The notes beneath the pieces are model-generated. The model was not told the DNA's origin. It saw nothing but the letters and a program-made list of their open reading frames with translations, and did not search any database. Made by a program: the position numbers and the translations under genes. A DNA stretch of 30,663 nucleotides. Source: a virus. Location of the stretch: the IMG/VR virus record IMGVR_UViG_3300045996_000948, positions 1 to 30,663 of that record. One strand, 5' to 3'. This document shows positions 22,607 through 30,352 of this stretch, piece by piece. How positions within the stretch are numbered: position 1 is the stretch's first letter; each line of letters opens with the position of its first letter.

Positions 22607-23175
22607 CAGGCCACCCCCGTGCGCAGGCGGTACTTCCCGATGATGGATTCCAGATCGAGCGGCCAAGCGAGATTGACGAACTGCACGCTCCCGTCGGCAA
22701 TGGACCGCGAGCGGACGCCGATCAGGTTCTGCTCGCCCTTCATGTGCGCGGCCCACACCAGTTCGATGGCGGCTTCTTCGAGATCGCCCGGGATCTCGGC
22801 GAAGCCCCCGACATAGGTGACCTTGATGTTGCGCAGGCCCTTGACAAACTCCAGGCCGTCGAGTCGGATCACCCCAGCCTCGGCGTCGTCGATGACATAG
22901 TGGCTGCTACTGATCGGCGTGGCGTAGACCCGCGCCGGATCGTCCCAGAGATTCGTGATGCTGACGATGGGCGGGCGCGCCACGATCAATCGATCACGCC
23001 AGTCGCCGCCGTTGAAATACTCGGTGACGGTGTCTTGCTCGAACGTCCGCTCGCATTCCTTTTCGAGAAACGCCTGCACGGCGACGATCAGTCGTTCGAG
23101 CTCGGTATCGTGGTCTTGGTTGTCGGCCTCGATGCCGCGAAAGGCTTTGCAGGCGGACAGTGTGGTCAGTGGCAT
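22606..23175 (-). CDS. Head-tail connector (gp6-like adaptor)
   Basis: The 189-aa product begins with helices (DTELERLIVAVQAFLEKECE) and the R-T-F-x-x-x-x-x-T-E-Y-F-x-G pattern of head-tail connectors (ERTFEQDTVTEYFNGGDW). A RPPIVSITNLWDDPA strand, HYVIDDAEAGVIRLDG and IKVTYVGGFAEIP are followed by a helix with ELVWAAHMKGEQN. These match the gp6-like connector family, which binds below the portal. Order and overlap with the joining protein agree. Confidence 0.85.
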   Translation of the reverse strand: MPLTTLSACKAFRGIEADNQDHDTELERLIVAVQAFLEKECERTFEQDTVTEYFNGGDWRDRLIVARPPIVSITNLWDDPARVYATPISSSHYVIDDAEAGVIRLDGLEFVKGLRNIKVTYVGGFAEIPGDLEEAAIELVWAAHMKGEQNLIGVRSRSIADGSVQFVNLAWPLDLESIIGKYRLRTGVA

Positions 23176-23184
23176 GGCTCAGGG

Positions 23185-23403
23185 TTACCGTGTTTTGCGG
23201 GCGACGCCGGCCGACATGGCCGTTTCCGGCGTGGAGACGGCGGCGCTCTCACGCTTCCCCGGGAGCGGCCGAGGACTGACCGCATCGGCATACCGTTCGG
23301 CGATCAGCGCCTTGGCCGTCGTCTCATCGAGCTCGATGATCTCGCCCGATCCTGCGCACCCGTGCACAGGATGGGCGAAGATCGTTCGCAATTTGACTTT
23401 CAT
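23185..23403 (-). CDS. Small conserved head-region protein
   Basis: The 72-aa product has a short beta barrel-like part (MKVKLRTIFAHPVHG, SGEIIELDETTAKALIAERY) like small phage proteins with 'G-D-V-I-E-L-x-x-x-x-A-x-x-L-I' patterns, often just upstream of the connector. The rest is disordered and basic. No function is established. It is nine bases from the connector start and four from the previous stop. Confidence 0.65.
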   Translation of the reverse strand: MKVKLRTIFAHPVHGCAGSGEIIELDETTAKALIAERYADAVSPRPLPGKRESAAVSTPETAMSAGVARKTR

Positions 23404-23406
23404 GTC

Positions 23407-23853
23407 CTACGCGGTACCCTCAGCCGGGCTGACGTGCGATTCACTGGCCGCGATGGTGGTTGTATCTTGGGTGACCGGCGCTTTCCGGCCACGGTACTGA
23501 ATCGCCATCACGCCATCGATCACCGCGTTGGCCGTGCCGCGTGTGACCACGCAGCGCACGTACCGCTCGAGCGGCCGGTACACATCCAGCGCGAGACACT
23601 TATTCGAATCGGCATCGGCCATCGGGCCCACCGCCGTCCCGGCCAAATCGGCCGCATCAGAGAGATTGGCTTGCGCGCCCTGTTGCGCCTTCAGGCCGGT
23701 GACCTGTGTCGCGGTCAACGTCCCCAGGGCGGCCACAAAGAGCACGCCGTCCCATCCACTCATATCGAGCACGGAGCCGTTCTGGCTGCTCGTGCCGGCG
23801 GCGACCGCGTTCAAGACGCGGGTGACTTTGATGTCCTTCAGCAAGTTCTGCAT
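23407..23853 (-). CDS. Capsid-associated protein, possible head decoration
   Basis: The 148-aa product is conserved in character with a phage protein found right after major capsid genes: SVLDMSGWDGVLFVAALGTL near the start, then KAQQGAQANLSDAADLAGTA, a SNKCLALDVYRPLERYVRCV strand, RGTANAVIDGVMAIQYRGR and an SPAEGTA end. A beta-rich, Gly/Ala-rich small protein in this position could decorate the capsid, but I infer this from position. Confidence 0.6.
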   Translation of the reverse strand: MQNLLKDIKVTRVLNAVAAGTSSQNGSVLDMSGWDGVLFVAALGTLTATQVTGLKAQQGAQANLSDAADLAGTAVGPMADADSNKCLALDVYRPLERYVRCVVTRGTANAVIDGVMAIQYRGRKAPVTQDTTTIAASESHVSPAEGTA

Positions 23854-23915
23854 ACGTCCTCCGTAGTTCCCCTCTGTGCCTTCCTGTCTTGCTCTTGCCT
23901 GTGCTGGCCTCGCGT

Positions 23916-25256
23916 TTAGCTGGTCTTGATGCGCACGAAGGCTTCGCCCAGGACCGGCATGCCGTCCAATTCCATGCGGCCGATGAAGCCGATCTGGTTG
24001 GTTTCCGCGTAGAGCTCCCCGAGTCGCTGCACGGACATGCCCAGCGCATCGGCAATGTGGTAGTAGGACCAGTCGGCCAACATGCCGACGTAGAGGCCGG
24101 TGGTGAAGGTGTTCGGAAAAAACTCGCTCATGTACAGCGGTGTGCCGATCAATCGATCCGGCTGGCCGACCTGTTGTGAGGGCTCCCAGAGGTAGCGGTT
24201 CTGCGAATCTTTCAACTTGGCGATCAGCTTGAGGGCATCACGATGGAAGCCCCAGGAGGTGCTCGGACGATTCCAGTACGCCCCCTTGAGGGCATACTTT
24301 GCGTCGTAAATGCCGTCGAAGGTGAAACCGGTGGCTGATCCGGTGGCGACATCGCGCGACGTTGGGATCCCGTCGTTGGACGCGGTGAAGACGCCGAGCG
24401 GTTGGCCGGCCCCGTGGCCGGTCAGAAAGGCCTTTTCTTCGGTGACGCCGAACTTGTAGGAGAGGCGCTGACGGACCAGATTCTCAACATTCATGGCCGA
24501 CGCGCGCAGCAACTTATTGCTGACCTTGATGCGTTTGGCGAGCGGATAGGGCTTCAACTCACGCCGCCCGAATTGCATGCTCGAATCATCAGACCCCGTC
24601 GCAATTTCAGCGGTCCAGTCTGCATCGGCCGGATCGGCATCCAAGGAGGGCATGCCGATGCCGTCGGCGTTCGTAACGAGATGCTTGGTGGCAAACTTGC
24701 GGATGAACACGAGATCATCGACGGCTTGGATCAAATCCATGGTCATCTGCAGCGGCATGACTAGGTAGCCCCCAGTCACGGAGACATCAGCGGCCAGGGC
24801 TCGCAATTCCTTCATGCCGATCTCTCCGCGCAGATAGGCTTCGTGGTTGCGGTGGTAGGCCAACGACGCCCGCGCCTCTAATCCCCGATCCTCAAACGTG
24901 ACGGAGCGGGAGGCGCCCTCTCCTGAGACGGACGCGAACCGTGACAACCGTTCGGCATGGGAGATGAGCCGGGAGCGGTGCTCACGATCGCTGGTGTCGC
25001 CCTCGCGTGAACCGGCTGGCGGCGTATTCCCGGATGAGACGGCGGCGGCCGCCTGCTCGCGCTCCAATTCCTGCTGTCGCTCCATCCGCGTGATCTGATT
25101 CCGGAGATCGTCGATCTCGGTCAATCGCGCATCGTCGCTCGCCCGCTCTTCAGCGGTCATCGATCGCTTTTCGGCCTCGACCTTCTTGTAGAGATCGCGG
25201 CCCGCCTGAATGAGCGTGTTCCGTTTCTCGAGGGTCTCGCGAATTTTCGCCAGCAT
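23916..25256 (-). CDS. HK97-type major capsid protein
   Basis: Start ATG 25256 has GGGAGA six bases upstream; the longer frame to 25316 runs through a structured leader. Of 446 residues, ~1-72 form the helical scaffold (delta) region with coiled-coil character, then a linker to ~155. The mature fold begins near LRALAADVSVTGGYLVMPLQ, as in HK97 capsids. Other typical blocks are GIGMPSLDADPADADWTAE, PYPLAKRIKVSNKLL and GVTEEKAFLTGHGAGQPLGV. The protease two genes upstream is expected to remove the N-terminal part. Confidence 0.92.
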   Translation of the reverse strand: MLAKIRETLEKRNTLIQAGRDLYKKVEAEKRSMTAEERASDDARLTEIDDLRNQITRMERQQELEREQAAAAVSSGNTPPAGSREGDTSDREHRSRLISHAERLSRFASVSGEGASRSVTFEDRGLEARASLAYHRNHEAYLRGEIGMKELRALAADVSVTGGYLVMPLQMTMDLIQAVDDLVFIRKFATKHLVTNADGIGMPSLDADPADADWTAEIATGSDDSSMQFGRRELKPYPLAKRIKVSNKLLRASAMNVENLVRQRLSYKFGVTEEKAFLTGHGAGQPLGVFTASNDGIPTSRDVATGSATGFTFDGIYDAKYALKGAYWNRPSTSWGFHRDALKLIAKLKDSQNRYLWEPSQQVGQPDRLIGTPLYMSEFFPNTFTTGLYVGMLADWSYYHIADALGMSVQRLGELYAETNQIGFIGRMELDGMPVLGEAFVRIKTS

Positions 25257-25275
25257 GGTTAGTCTCCCGGTAGAT

Positions 25276-25320
25276 GTGGGTGCACGTCGTGCATGCGCGC
25301 ACGGTACGCCCAGCACCCAC
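25276..25320 (-). other. Hairpin in the leader of the capsid gene
   Basis: GTGGGTGC at 25313-25320 (minus strand) pairs perfectly with GCACCCAC at 25276-25283. Between them GTGC and GCAC can form an inner hairpin around GCGCAT. The structure ends just before the ribosome site of the capsid gene and could protect or process the mRNA. It has no T-run, so it is not an intrinsic terminator. Confidence 0.55.
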
Positions 25321-25327
25321 GGAGCCG

Positions 25328-25351
25328 TGAGACGAATGAGACGAATGAGAC
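25328..25351. repeat. Short 9-base tandem repeat upstream of the capsid gene
   Basis: On the plus strand TGAGACGAA occurs twice in tandem, followed by a partial third copy TGAGAC. It lies between the HTH gene stop and the capsid leader hairpin. It could be a binding site for one of the small HTH proteins or mere slippage. Confidence 0.6.
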
Positions 25352-25358
25352 ACTTTAT

Positions 25359-25544
25359 TTATTCAGGCTGGCTGCGGAAGATGCTCACGAGGGAGTTGCG
25401 TGGAATGAAGATCTGGTTGTTGACTTTGCTGACCGGATAAATTTTGCCTTCTTCGATCATGCGATAGACCGTGGCCCGGCTGATCGGGAGGTAGCGCGGG
25501 AGTTCGGATGGGCGGAAATGGGCCTTCTCCGGGAGCGTCAGCAT
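25359..25544 (-). CDS. Small HTH (excisionase/AlpA-like) protein within the head genes
   Basis: The 61-aa product is one winged-HTH domain of the excisionase type: FRPSELPRYLPISRATVYRM as helix-turn-helix, IEEGKIYPVSKVNNQIFIP as wing, then VSIFRSQPE. It starts three bases after the protease stop. This type normally binds DNA in regulation or recombination. Its place between protease and capsid genes is unusual and suggests control of head gene expression. Confidence 0.75.
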   Translation of the reverse strand: MLTLPEKAHFRPSELPRYLPISRATVYRMIEEGKIYPVSKVNNQIFIPRNSLVSIFRSQPE

Positions 25545-25547
25545 GGA

Positions 25548-26132
25548 TTAGGCGACGGCTTCCAGTTCATTGCGACGCTTGCGGATCTCCGTGTCCTCAG
25601 GCTCGTGAACGATCGCCTGCGCCTTGAACGCTTCATGGCTGCGCACGGCCACATCCGTATCCGGATAGGCCGGAAAGGTCACTGGGCTCACATCGAACAG
25701 TCGGACCTTGATCAGGGTTCGCACGTCCGGCGCCCCGTCTTTGCCGCGCTCCCACTGATCGACCATGGTCTGAAAGCCGAAGCTCATCTGCGAGATGTCC
25801 CCGCGCTTCGTGCTTTCGAGCAGATCCTGGGCGTAACTGGTGTTCGGCGGATCGATGGTCACATGCAGGCCCTGCTCATCTTCGCGCAGGGTCAATGTCT
25901 TGCTGAGGTTCCGGCCTAGGATCAAATTCGGGTCATGATTGATGAGCGCTCTGACATCGTCCGGCTTGCTGATGGTCTCGGCAAAGGCCCCCGGCGCAAT
26001 GCGCTCGATGAAGCTGCCGAAGATCAGCTCGCTGTCACGGTTGAAGACCGCCGCATGCCCGACAATTTGTTGCGTCTCGCCGTCGGCTCGGACTTCGAGA
26101 GAGCTGGACAGAATGCGGCGTTCGATTGTCAT
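25548..26132 (-). CDS. HK97-type prohead protease (family S78)
   Basis: The 194-aa product shows IVGHAAVFNRDS, GSFIERIAPGAF, ALINHDPNLILGR with H66, and GDISQMSFGF with S117 as likely catalytic serine. The later FDVSPVTFPAYPDTDV block is also typical of the family. It cleaves the capsid delta domain during maturation. It overlaps the portal gene by ATGA. Confidence 0.92.
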   Translation of the reverse strand: MTIERRILSSSLEVRADGETQQIVGHAAVFNRDSELIFGSFIERIAPGAFAETISKPDDVRALINHDPNLILGRNLSKTLTLREDEQGLHVTIDPPNTSYAQDLLESTKRGDISQMSFGFQTMVDQWERGKDGAPDVRTLIKVRLFDVSPVTFPAYPDTDVAVRSHEAFKAQAIVHEPEDTEIRKRRNELEAVA

Positions 26133-27391
26133 TGGGTGTCTCCTTGCGGCTCATTAAGATCACGGGTCGGATCGGCCGATGACTGCATGTTCAACGGCTC
26201 ATGATAGGCATCGCCGCCATCGTCTTCTCGCGGGTTCATGTTTTCGAATGCGCGAACATCATTGGGTGACAGCCAGCCCCACTGCCGACCGACCGCATAG
26301 GCGGCATACCGGCTCTTCACATCCCCCCGCAACAATCCATCCACACTGAATTCGATAAAGAGCCCTTGGCTCTGTTCACGAGGCGTGAGCAGCGCCATAC
26401 CGAGCCGCTGTTCCCAGCGTACCAACCAGGGCCGCAACGAATGCATCACAAATTCAATCGACTGCTGTTCGATATTGCTGAACGTGGCCTTATCCAGATC
26501 GGCCAGCATGTGCGGCGGGACGCGGAAGATGCGCGCGATCTCGGCGATGGAAAACTTGCGGCTCTCGATCAATTGACTGTCGATGGGTTTCACCCCGATG
26601 GCCGTCCAAGTGAGGCCCTCTTCGAGCACCGCCACCTTGTGGGCATTGTCCACCCCTTGATGCTTTTGTTCCCACTGCTCGCGTAACCGAGTTACGGCTG
26701 GAGCCGACAAGGTCTTCGGATGCGTGAGGACGCCCCCAGGATTGGCATAGTTACGGAAGAACCGCGCGGCATACCCCTCCGTCCCGATCGACAACCCCAA
26801 GGTTTCGCGAAATTCATGAATGGGACTGAGGCCCACGAATCCATCATCGGACAACCCCTTCAGGTGCAGGACCTCGTCCGGAAAGAGAAACCGTGCTGGA
26901 CCGGAGGCTGGCTGGTATTCATAGACGAGCGGATGATTGCCGATTGATTCTTGCGAAATGTCGTAGACGCGCATCCGGTCAGGATGGCGAGGGATCAACG
27001 ATTGGATACCGCCCCGCCGGTCATAGAGCATTTCGCTGTAGGCGTTCCCACGCATGCAGAGATGGCCCTGCATCATCTCCCGCCACTCAAAACTGCTTTG
27101 CCATGGATTCGGTTGCGTGTGAATGAGCCGATGAATGGGATTGTCTGTCTGTCGGTCTCGTCCCTTGCCATCCTTCCGGCGTTGGTACACAAAGCAGGGC
27201 AACGACGCGACGGATTCGGAGATGATCTTCACGGCCGCCCAGACTGCCGTAATGCGTCGCGCGGACTCATTGGTGACCTGCACCCCGGTCGCGCTCGTAT
27301 GCCCCCCGAACCAATCCACGAGCCATCGGGCCGGATCTTTCAGTGTGGAGATCTGGCTGCGTCGTTCCATGAGGCGGGAGGTTAAACCCAT
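26129..27391 (-). CDS. HK97-type portal protein
   Basis: The 420-aa product has the usual length and blocks: TNESARRITAVWAAVKIISE, SVASLPCFVYQRR, NPIHRLIHTQPNPWQSSFEW, MMQGHLCMRGNAYSEML, HLKGLSDDGFVGLSP and IAEIARIFRVPPHMLADL. It forms the twelve-part ring through which DNA enters and leaves. The ATG at 27391 is five bases after the stop of the small membrane protein; GGTGA provides the ribosome site. Confidence 0.93.
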   Translation of the reverse strand: MGLTSRLMERRSQISTLKDPARWLVDWFGGHTSATGVQVTNESARRITAVWAAVKIISESVASLPCFVYQRRKDGKGRDRQTDNPIHRLIHTQPNPWQSSFEWREMMQGHLCMRGNAYSEMLYDRRGGIQSLIPRHPDRMRVYDISQESIGNHPLVYEYQPASGPARFLFPDEVLHLKGLSDDGFVGLSPIHEFRETLGLSIGTEGYAARFFRNYANPGGVLTHPKTLSAPAVTRLREQWEQKHQGVDNAHKVAVLEEGLTWTAIGVKPIDSQLIESRKFSIAEIARIFRVPPHMLADLDKATFSNIEQQSIEFVMHSLRPWLVRWEQRLGMALLTPREQSQGLFIEFSVDGLLRGDVKSRYAAYAVGRQWGWLSPNDVRAFENMNPREDDGGDAYHEPLNMQSSADPTRDLNEPQGDTQ

Positions 27392-27395
27392 AAGG

Positions 27396-27587
27396 TCACC
27401 GTGATGGTGGCGTTCTGGTCGGAATGCCTATGAACACGAGGCCGAGAAGCAGGCAGCCTAAGATCACACAAGCCCATCCGCTCCCCAACAACAGGTACGA
27501 TCCCGTCGTGATGAGTGAGAAGGCCGCCAACAGCACCAGATCGAGCAGATCGATGGTCTGCCGGAGTGCCGTCCACATGCGTCTCAT
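27396..27587 (-). CDS. Small two-helix membrane protein
   Basis: The 63-aa product has two hydrophobic segments (residues ~14-36, LLDLVLLAAFSLITTGSYLL; ~38-57, WACVILGCLLLGLVFIGI), a basic start (MRRMW) and a basic end (RTPPSR), so both ends probably face the cytoplasm. Small membrane proteins like this occur near the portal gene in several siphophages without known role. An ATG at 27578 is an alternative start. No clear ribosome site is seen for either. Confidence 0.65.
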   Translation of the reverse strand: MRRMWTALRQTIDLLDLVLLAAFSLITTGSYLLLGSGWACVILGCLLLGLVFIGIPTRTPPSR

Positions 27588-27727
27588 CGTGAAGTGTCAT
27601 TGGCAAATTGGCGCACGATCACGGCAGGGTACCAGCCCCATTAGAATGACCATACGGCACTTTGCGGAGGTTTACGTAGACTTGTCGGAATACTTATTCT
27701 TATACAGTCTCAAAAAGGTATGTCATC

Positions 27728-27764
27728 ACAAAAAACAGGGCGGAGGCCTTTCAACCCCCGCCCT
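27728..27764 (-). terminator. Intrinsic terminator after the 47-aa gene
   Basis: On the minus strand AGGGCGGGGG pairs with CCTCCGCCCT (10 pairs, one G-U) around an eight-base loop, followed after one G by TTTTTT (27730-27735). It should stop transcription from the promoter at 28330-28358. Late mRNA from the terminase genes would also meet it unless antitermination acts. Confidence 0.85.
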
Positions 27765-27790
27765 TCCAACCACTCTTAGCTATAGTTCAA

Positions 27791-27934
27791 TTACTTGGTA
27801 TCACCATAGCCTGGTTTAGGTACCCGCTCAACAGTCGAGCCTTTTGGATCCCTGCGAGCTTCTTCGACAGTGATGAACCGTCCGTCGCTCGCATCTCGAC
27901 CTTTGAGAGTTGTTTTCGATTCTTTCTTGGCCAT
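27791..27934 (-). CDS. 47-aa basic small protein in a separate transcription unit
   Basis: ATG 27934 has AGAAGGA seven bases upstream and the frame ends with TAA at 27791. The product has a lysine-rich start (MAKKESKTTLKGRD), then GRFITVEEARRDPKGSTVER and a VPKPGYGDTK end. Small proteins of the form GRDxxxGRFxxxxEAxxxPxxTxVERVPKPG are common in bacterial genomes and plasmids, with no defined function. Directly downstream is a strong terminator. Base composition is less GC-rich than the flanking head genes. Confidence 0.8.
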   Translation of the reverse strand: MAKKESKTTLKGRDASDGRFITVEEARRDPKGSTVERVPKPGYGDTK

Positions 27935-28322
27935 GTTCATTCCTTCTGATAGTTTCAGTCGAATCGATGAATGGCGAAATTGCCAGTCTACGAGTCGGAC
28001 CTCTTGAAAGTCATGAAACGGCCACCTATACTACAGGCCGTTTTCAAGGCAGCAGGGCAATCGCCTACAAGCCAATCACCCCGCTGCCAAGGTTGCCGGA
28101 CTTTCGTGCCGGGTTCGCCCTTTCTAGGGGCGTTATGTCCTCCTCATCGTAGTATCCTCCCTTGTTCGAACGGCCTTGGGTTTTCATCCTGCAAGATGAA
28201 CCCGAGGCCGTTCCGTTTTGACACACCATGCATTCAATACGTTTACGCTCATTCTAGATGAACGTCAATAGAACCTATGACGAAAATTGTGGAAGTTTCG
28301 CGAGGATAGAAGATCTTTCGAG
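27935..28322 (-). other. Hairpin-rich leader upstream of the 47-aa gene
   Basis: This ~390-base stretch holds no gene apart from a minigene. It has five inverted repeats: 28168-28213 (about 19 pairs with one G-U and a two-base bulge, loop of six); 28116-28132 (CGCCC/GGGCG); 28096-28112 (CCGG/CCGG with GAAA loop); 28048-28088 (GGCAGC/GCTGCC plus GGG/CCC); 28016-28043 (AAACGGCC/GGCCGTTT). None is followed on the minus strand by a T-run. It may be a regulatory leader or a small RNA; no known riboswitch class was recognised. Confidence 0.55.
28133..28147 (-). other. Four-codon minigene with tandem AGG codons
   Basis: GGGAGG at 28156-28161 is eight bases before ATG AGG AGG ACA TAA (M-R-R-T). The ribosome site and spacing are as good as those of the real genes. 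Tandem AGG codons are rare-arginine codons in many bacteria and can stall ribosomes. A leader-peptide role is inference. Confidence 0.4.
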
Positions 28323-28329
28323 GAGGCGC

Positions 28330-28358
28330 AGGATAGAGACGCCGTTGTAAAAAGTCAA
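28330..28358 (-). promoter_or_regulatory. Sigma70-like promoter downstream of the HTH gene
   Basis: On the minus strand TTGACT (28353-28358) and TATCCT (28330-28335) are separated by exactly 17 bases. This is the best promoter match noticed in the window. It begins 11 bases after the stop of the HTH gene and points to the structured leader and the 47-aa gene. Confidence 0.65.
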
Positions 28359-28368
28359 GAGACAGCCC

Positions 28369-28548
28369 CTACAGGTATTTCCTTACCGATTCCGTATGCA
28401 CCCGGCGATGTCCTCCAGGTGTGCGCACACCTGAGAGCTTCCGTTCATCAATCCATCGTCGTACCGTATCCTCATGCACCTCAAGCAGGGCAGCGGCTTC
28501 GTCGACTCGGAGCTTCGTCTTTTTCAGCAGCACGGTCGGATCGTACAT
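28369..28548 (-). CDS. Small MerR/excisionase-type HTH protein
   Basis: ATG 28548 has GGGAGG about five bases upstream and avoids overlap with the terminase gene; an ATG at 28581 would overlap it. The 59-aa product is one HTH domain with wing: LRVDEAAALLEVHEDTVRRW as the recognition part, then IDERKLSGVRTPGGHRRVHT, where R-T-P-G-G-H-R-R is the classical wing of MerR-like and BldC-like proteins. It probably binds DNA as a dimer or multimer. A promoter lies directly downstream, so it may regulate the following unit or the late genes. Confidence 0.8.
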   Translation of the reverse strand: MYDPTVLLKKTKLRVDEAAALLEVHEDTVRRWIDERKLSGVRTPGGHRRVHTESVRKYL

Positions 28549-28558
28549 CGGGCCTCCC

Positions 28559-30349
28559 TTACGTCGTTGTCGTTTCGGCATCCGTTGACCCTCCTAGAGC
28601 CAGGAGGCCCCGCGTCTCATAGATCGAGGCCTGTGTTTGGTGCCGCATGTCACGATCGAGCGCGAGCAGCAGGGCGACGATCCCGTCGATCTTTCCCTGG
28701 CTCGTCGATTTGTCCGGCTTCTTGTTGCCGGCCGGATCTTCCTTCACGGACACGTTGTTCGCCATCCACCGCAGAACCGGATGCCCCCCATGCCGCAGCT
28801 TATGCCCGAGCAAGCGCCGTTCGAGCTCGGCACAGGGCGCGGCCATGCTCATGAAGCCCATGCCGCAGGCGGCCACCGTGAGGCCTTCCTCGGCCAATTG
28901 CATCGACATCTGGTACCCCTGGAATAATCGATCGACGGCGAGTTCCTGCACTTGGAAGGTCTCCGCGTCTTTGAGTACCTGCGCTTTGACGGTGTCATAG
29001 TCGATGGCGTTCCCTGAGGTGGCCGTGAGCCAGCCCTCTCGCTCCCAGGCCTCATACTGATCCCGGTACCGGTTCGTCTCATCGGTCAGCCGGGCTTTCG
29101 GACACCACAGCCGGCAGAGAATCGTACAGACGCCGGCCGGATCCGGATCTGGAAAGAGCCACACCAAGGCCGTGAGGTCGGACACGGATGAGAGATCGAG
29201 GCCCCCGAAACAGAGCCGGCCGGCGAGCTCGCTCTCGACAATGGGTGCGCCCGCGTTCTTGCCCCAGAGCTCCATCGAGATCCAGCGCGTGACCTGTTGC
29301 GTCCAGCGGTTGAGGTCGAGACGGAGAAAGGAATTGAGTTTGCTCGGCATCTTCGCGGCCCGGTTGGCTTGATCGCGCATATACTCGAGCTTTTTGCTCA
29401 CACCTAAATTCGGGTTGGCCTTGTACCAGTTCCGCTCATCTTGCCAGTCGTCCTTGTCATCCATCGCGCAGATGAACGCGAAATATTTGTCGTCGTCGAT
29501 GATGCCCTTCAGGAGCTGCTCGGCATAGACATGATGCTCCCAGCAGATGGAGCCGTCGGTCTGGTCGGTCCCTGCGGTGGTGATCCCGAAGATCATCGGG
29601 TTCCGGCGAGCGCCGGTGGCGGTGTCGATCAGATCAAAGACCGCTCGCGTCTTGTGCGCGTGCAGCTCATCGATGATCGCCCCATGCACGTTGAGTCCGT
29701 CGAGGGTGTCTTCGTCGGCACCCAACGGTTCATATTTCTGATTCTTCTCCGGGCGGGTGAGGCTGTTCTTGAAGATCGTAATGCTATCGGCGAGGTCTTC
29801 CGTGGCGCGCACCATGCGGGTGGCTTCCCCGTGCACGATGATGGCCTGATCCTTTTTCGTGGCGGCCGAGTAGACTTCCGCGCCCGGTTCATCGTCGGCG
29901 AAGGCGAGCTTCAATCCGATCCCGGCGCCGAGTGTGGACTTCCCGTTCTTGCGAGCGACCTCGACATAGCCCATGCGAAAGCGCCGGGTGCCGTTCTTGT
30001 TCATCCACCCGAACAAGACCCAGACGATGAAGACTTCCCATGGCGAGAGCGTGAAGGATTGGCCTGCCCATTCCCCCTTGCTGTGCTTCAGATATTGAAA
30101 GAACTCCACCGCCTTTTCCGCGCGCGCTTCGTCGAAGGAGAGCCCGCGACGTTTACCCTTCTGCAGATCCAGCAGATGCCGTTTGACGGCCAGGCGCACG
30201 AGTTGGCCGGCGATGACCTTGCCATTGAGCACGCCCTCGATATAGCGATCGACGATGGTGGCGGTCGGCGAGAGGCGACGGCGAGGTGTTCCCCCGCGGC
30301 GCCGTCGTCGTCCTGTTGTACGCTTTGATGTCCCCACGATCGTCGGCAT
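28559..30349 (-). CDS. Terminase large subunit (HK97-like)
   Basis: The 596-aa product has a basic arginine-rich start. The ATPase part has EVARKNGKSTL (residues 130-140; Walker A with K137), GAIIDELHAH (223-232; Walker B with D227 and E228) and the GITTAGT coupling motif near 255-261. The nuclease part has GGLDLSSVSDLTALV with D385, LAVDRLFQGY, and a late KIDGIVALLLALDRD. This is the packaging motor that cuts and pumps DNA into the prohead. The start is three bases after the small subunit stop. Confidence 0.95.
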   Translation of the reverse strand: MPTIVGTSKRTTGRRRRRGGTPRRRLSPTATIVDRYIEGVLNGKVIAGQLVRLAVKRHLLDLQKGKRRGLSFDEARAEKAVEFFQYLKHSKGEWAGQSFTLSPWEVFIVWVLFGWMNKNGTRRFRMGYVEVARKNGKSTLGAGIGLKLAFADDEPGAEVYSAATKKDQAIIVHGEATRMVRATEDLADSITIFKNSLTRPEKNQKYEPLGADEDTLDGLNVHGAIIDELHAHKTRAVFDLIDTATGARRNPMIFGITTAGTDQTDGSICWEHHVYAEQLLKGIIDDDKYFAFICAMDDKDDWQDERNWYKANPNLGVSKKLEYMRDQANRAAKMPSKLNSFLRLDLNRWTQQVTRWISMELWGKNAGAPIVESELAGRLCFGGLDLSSVSDLTALVWLFPDPDPAGVCTILCRLWCPKARLTDETNRYRDQYEAWEREGWLTATSGNAIDYDTVKAQVLKDAETFQVQELAVDRLFQGYQMSMQLAEEGLTVAACGMGFMSMAAPCAELERRLLGHKLRHGGHPVLRWMANNVSVKEDPAGNKKPDKSTSQGKIDGIVALLLALDRDMRHQTQASIYETRGLLALGGSTDAETTTT

Positions 30350-30352
30350 AGT

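Noticed and set aside
17373-23919. Long plus-strand open frames opposite the late genes (for example 17373-19187 and 22744-23919)
   Set aside because: They lie exactly antisense to clear tape measure and head genes and are rich in R, G, H and D. They are shadows of GC-rich codon usage and have no recognisable domain.
27588-27727. Possible promoter for the head genes in the 140-base gap before the small membrane protein
   Set aside because: A TTGAGA-like box is present but no -10 box lies at a proper distance; nothing else is seen in the gap.
28040-28140. Possible c-di-GMP (GEMM) riboswitch because of GGCAGCGGGGT and a GAAA loop
   Set aside because: The other invariant blocks (GGCAAACC, ACGCAAAGCC) are missing and the stems do not match the class.
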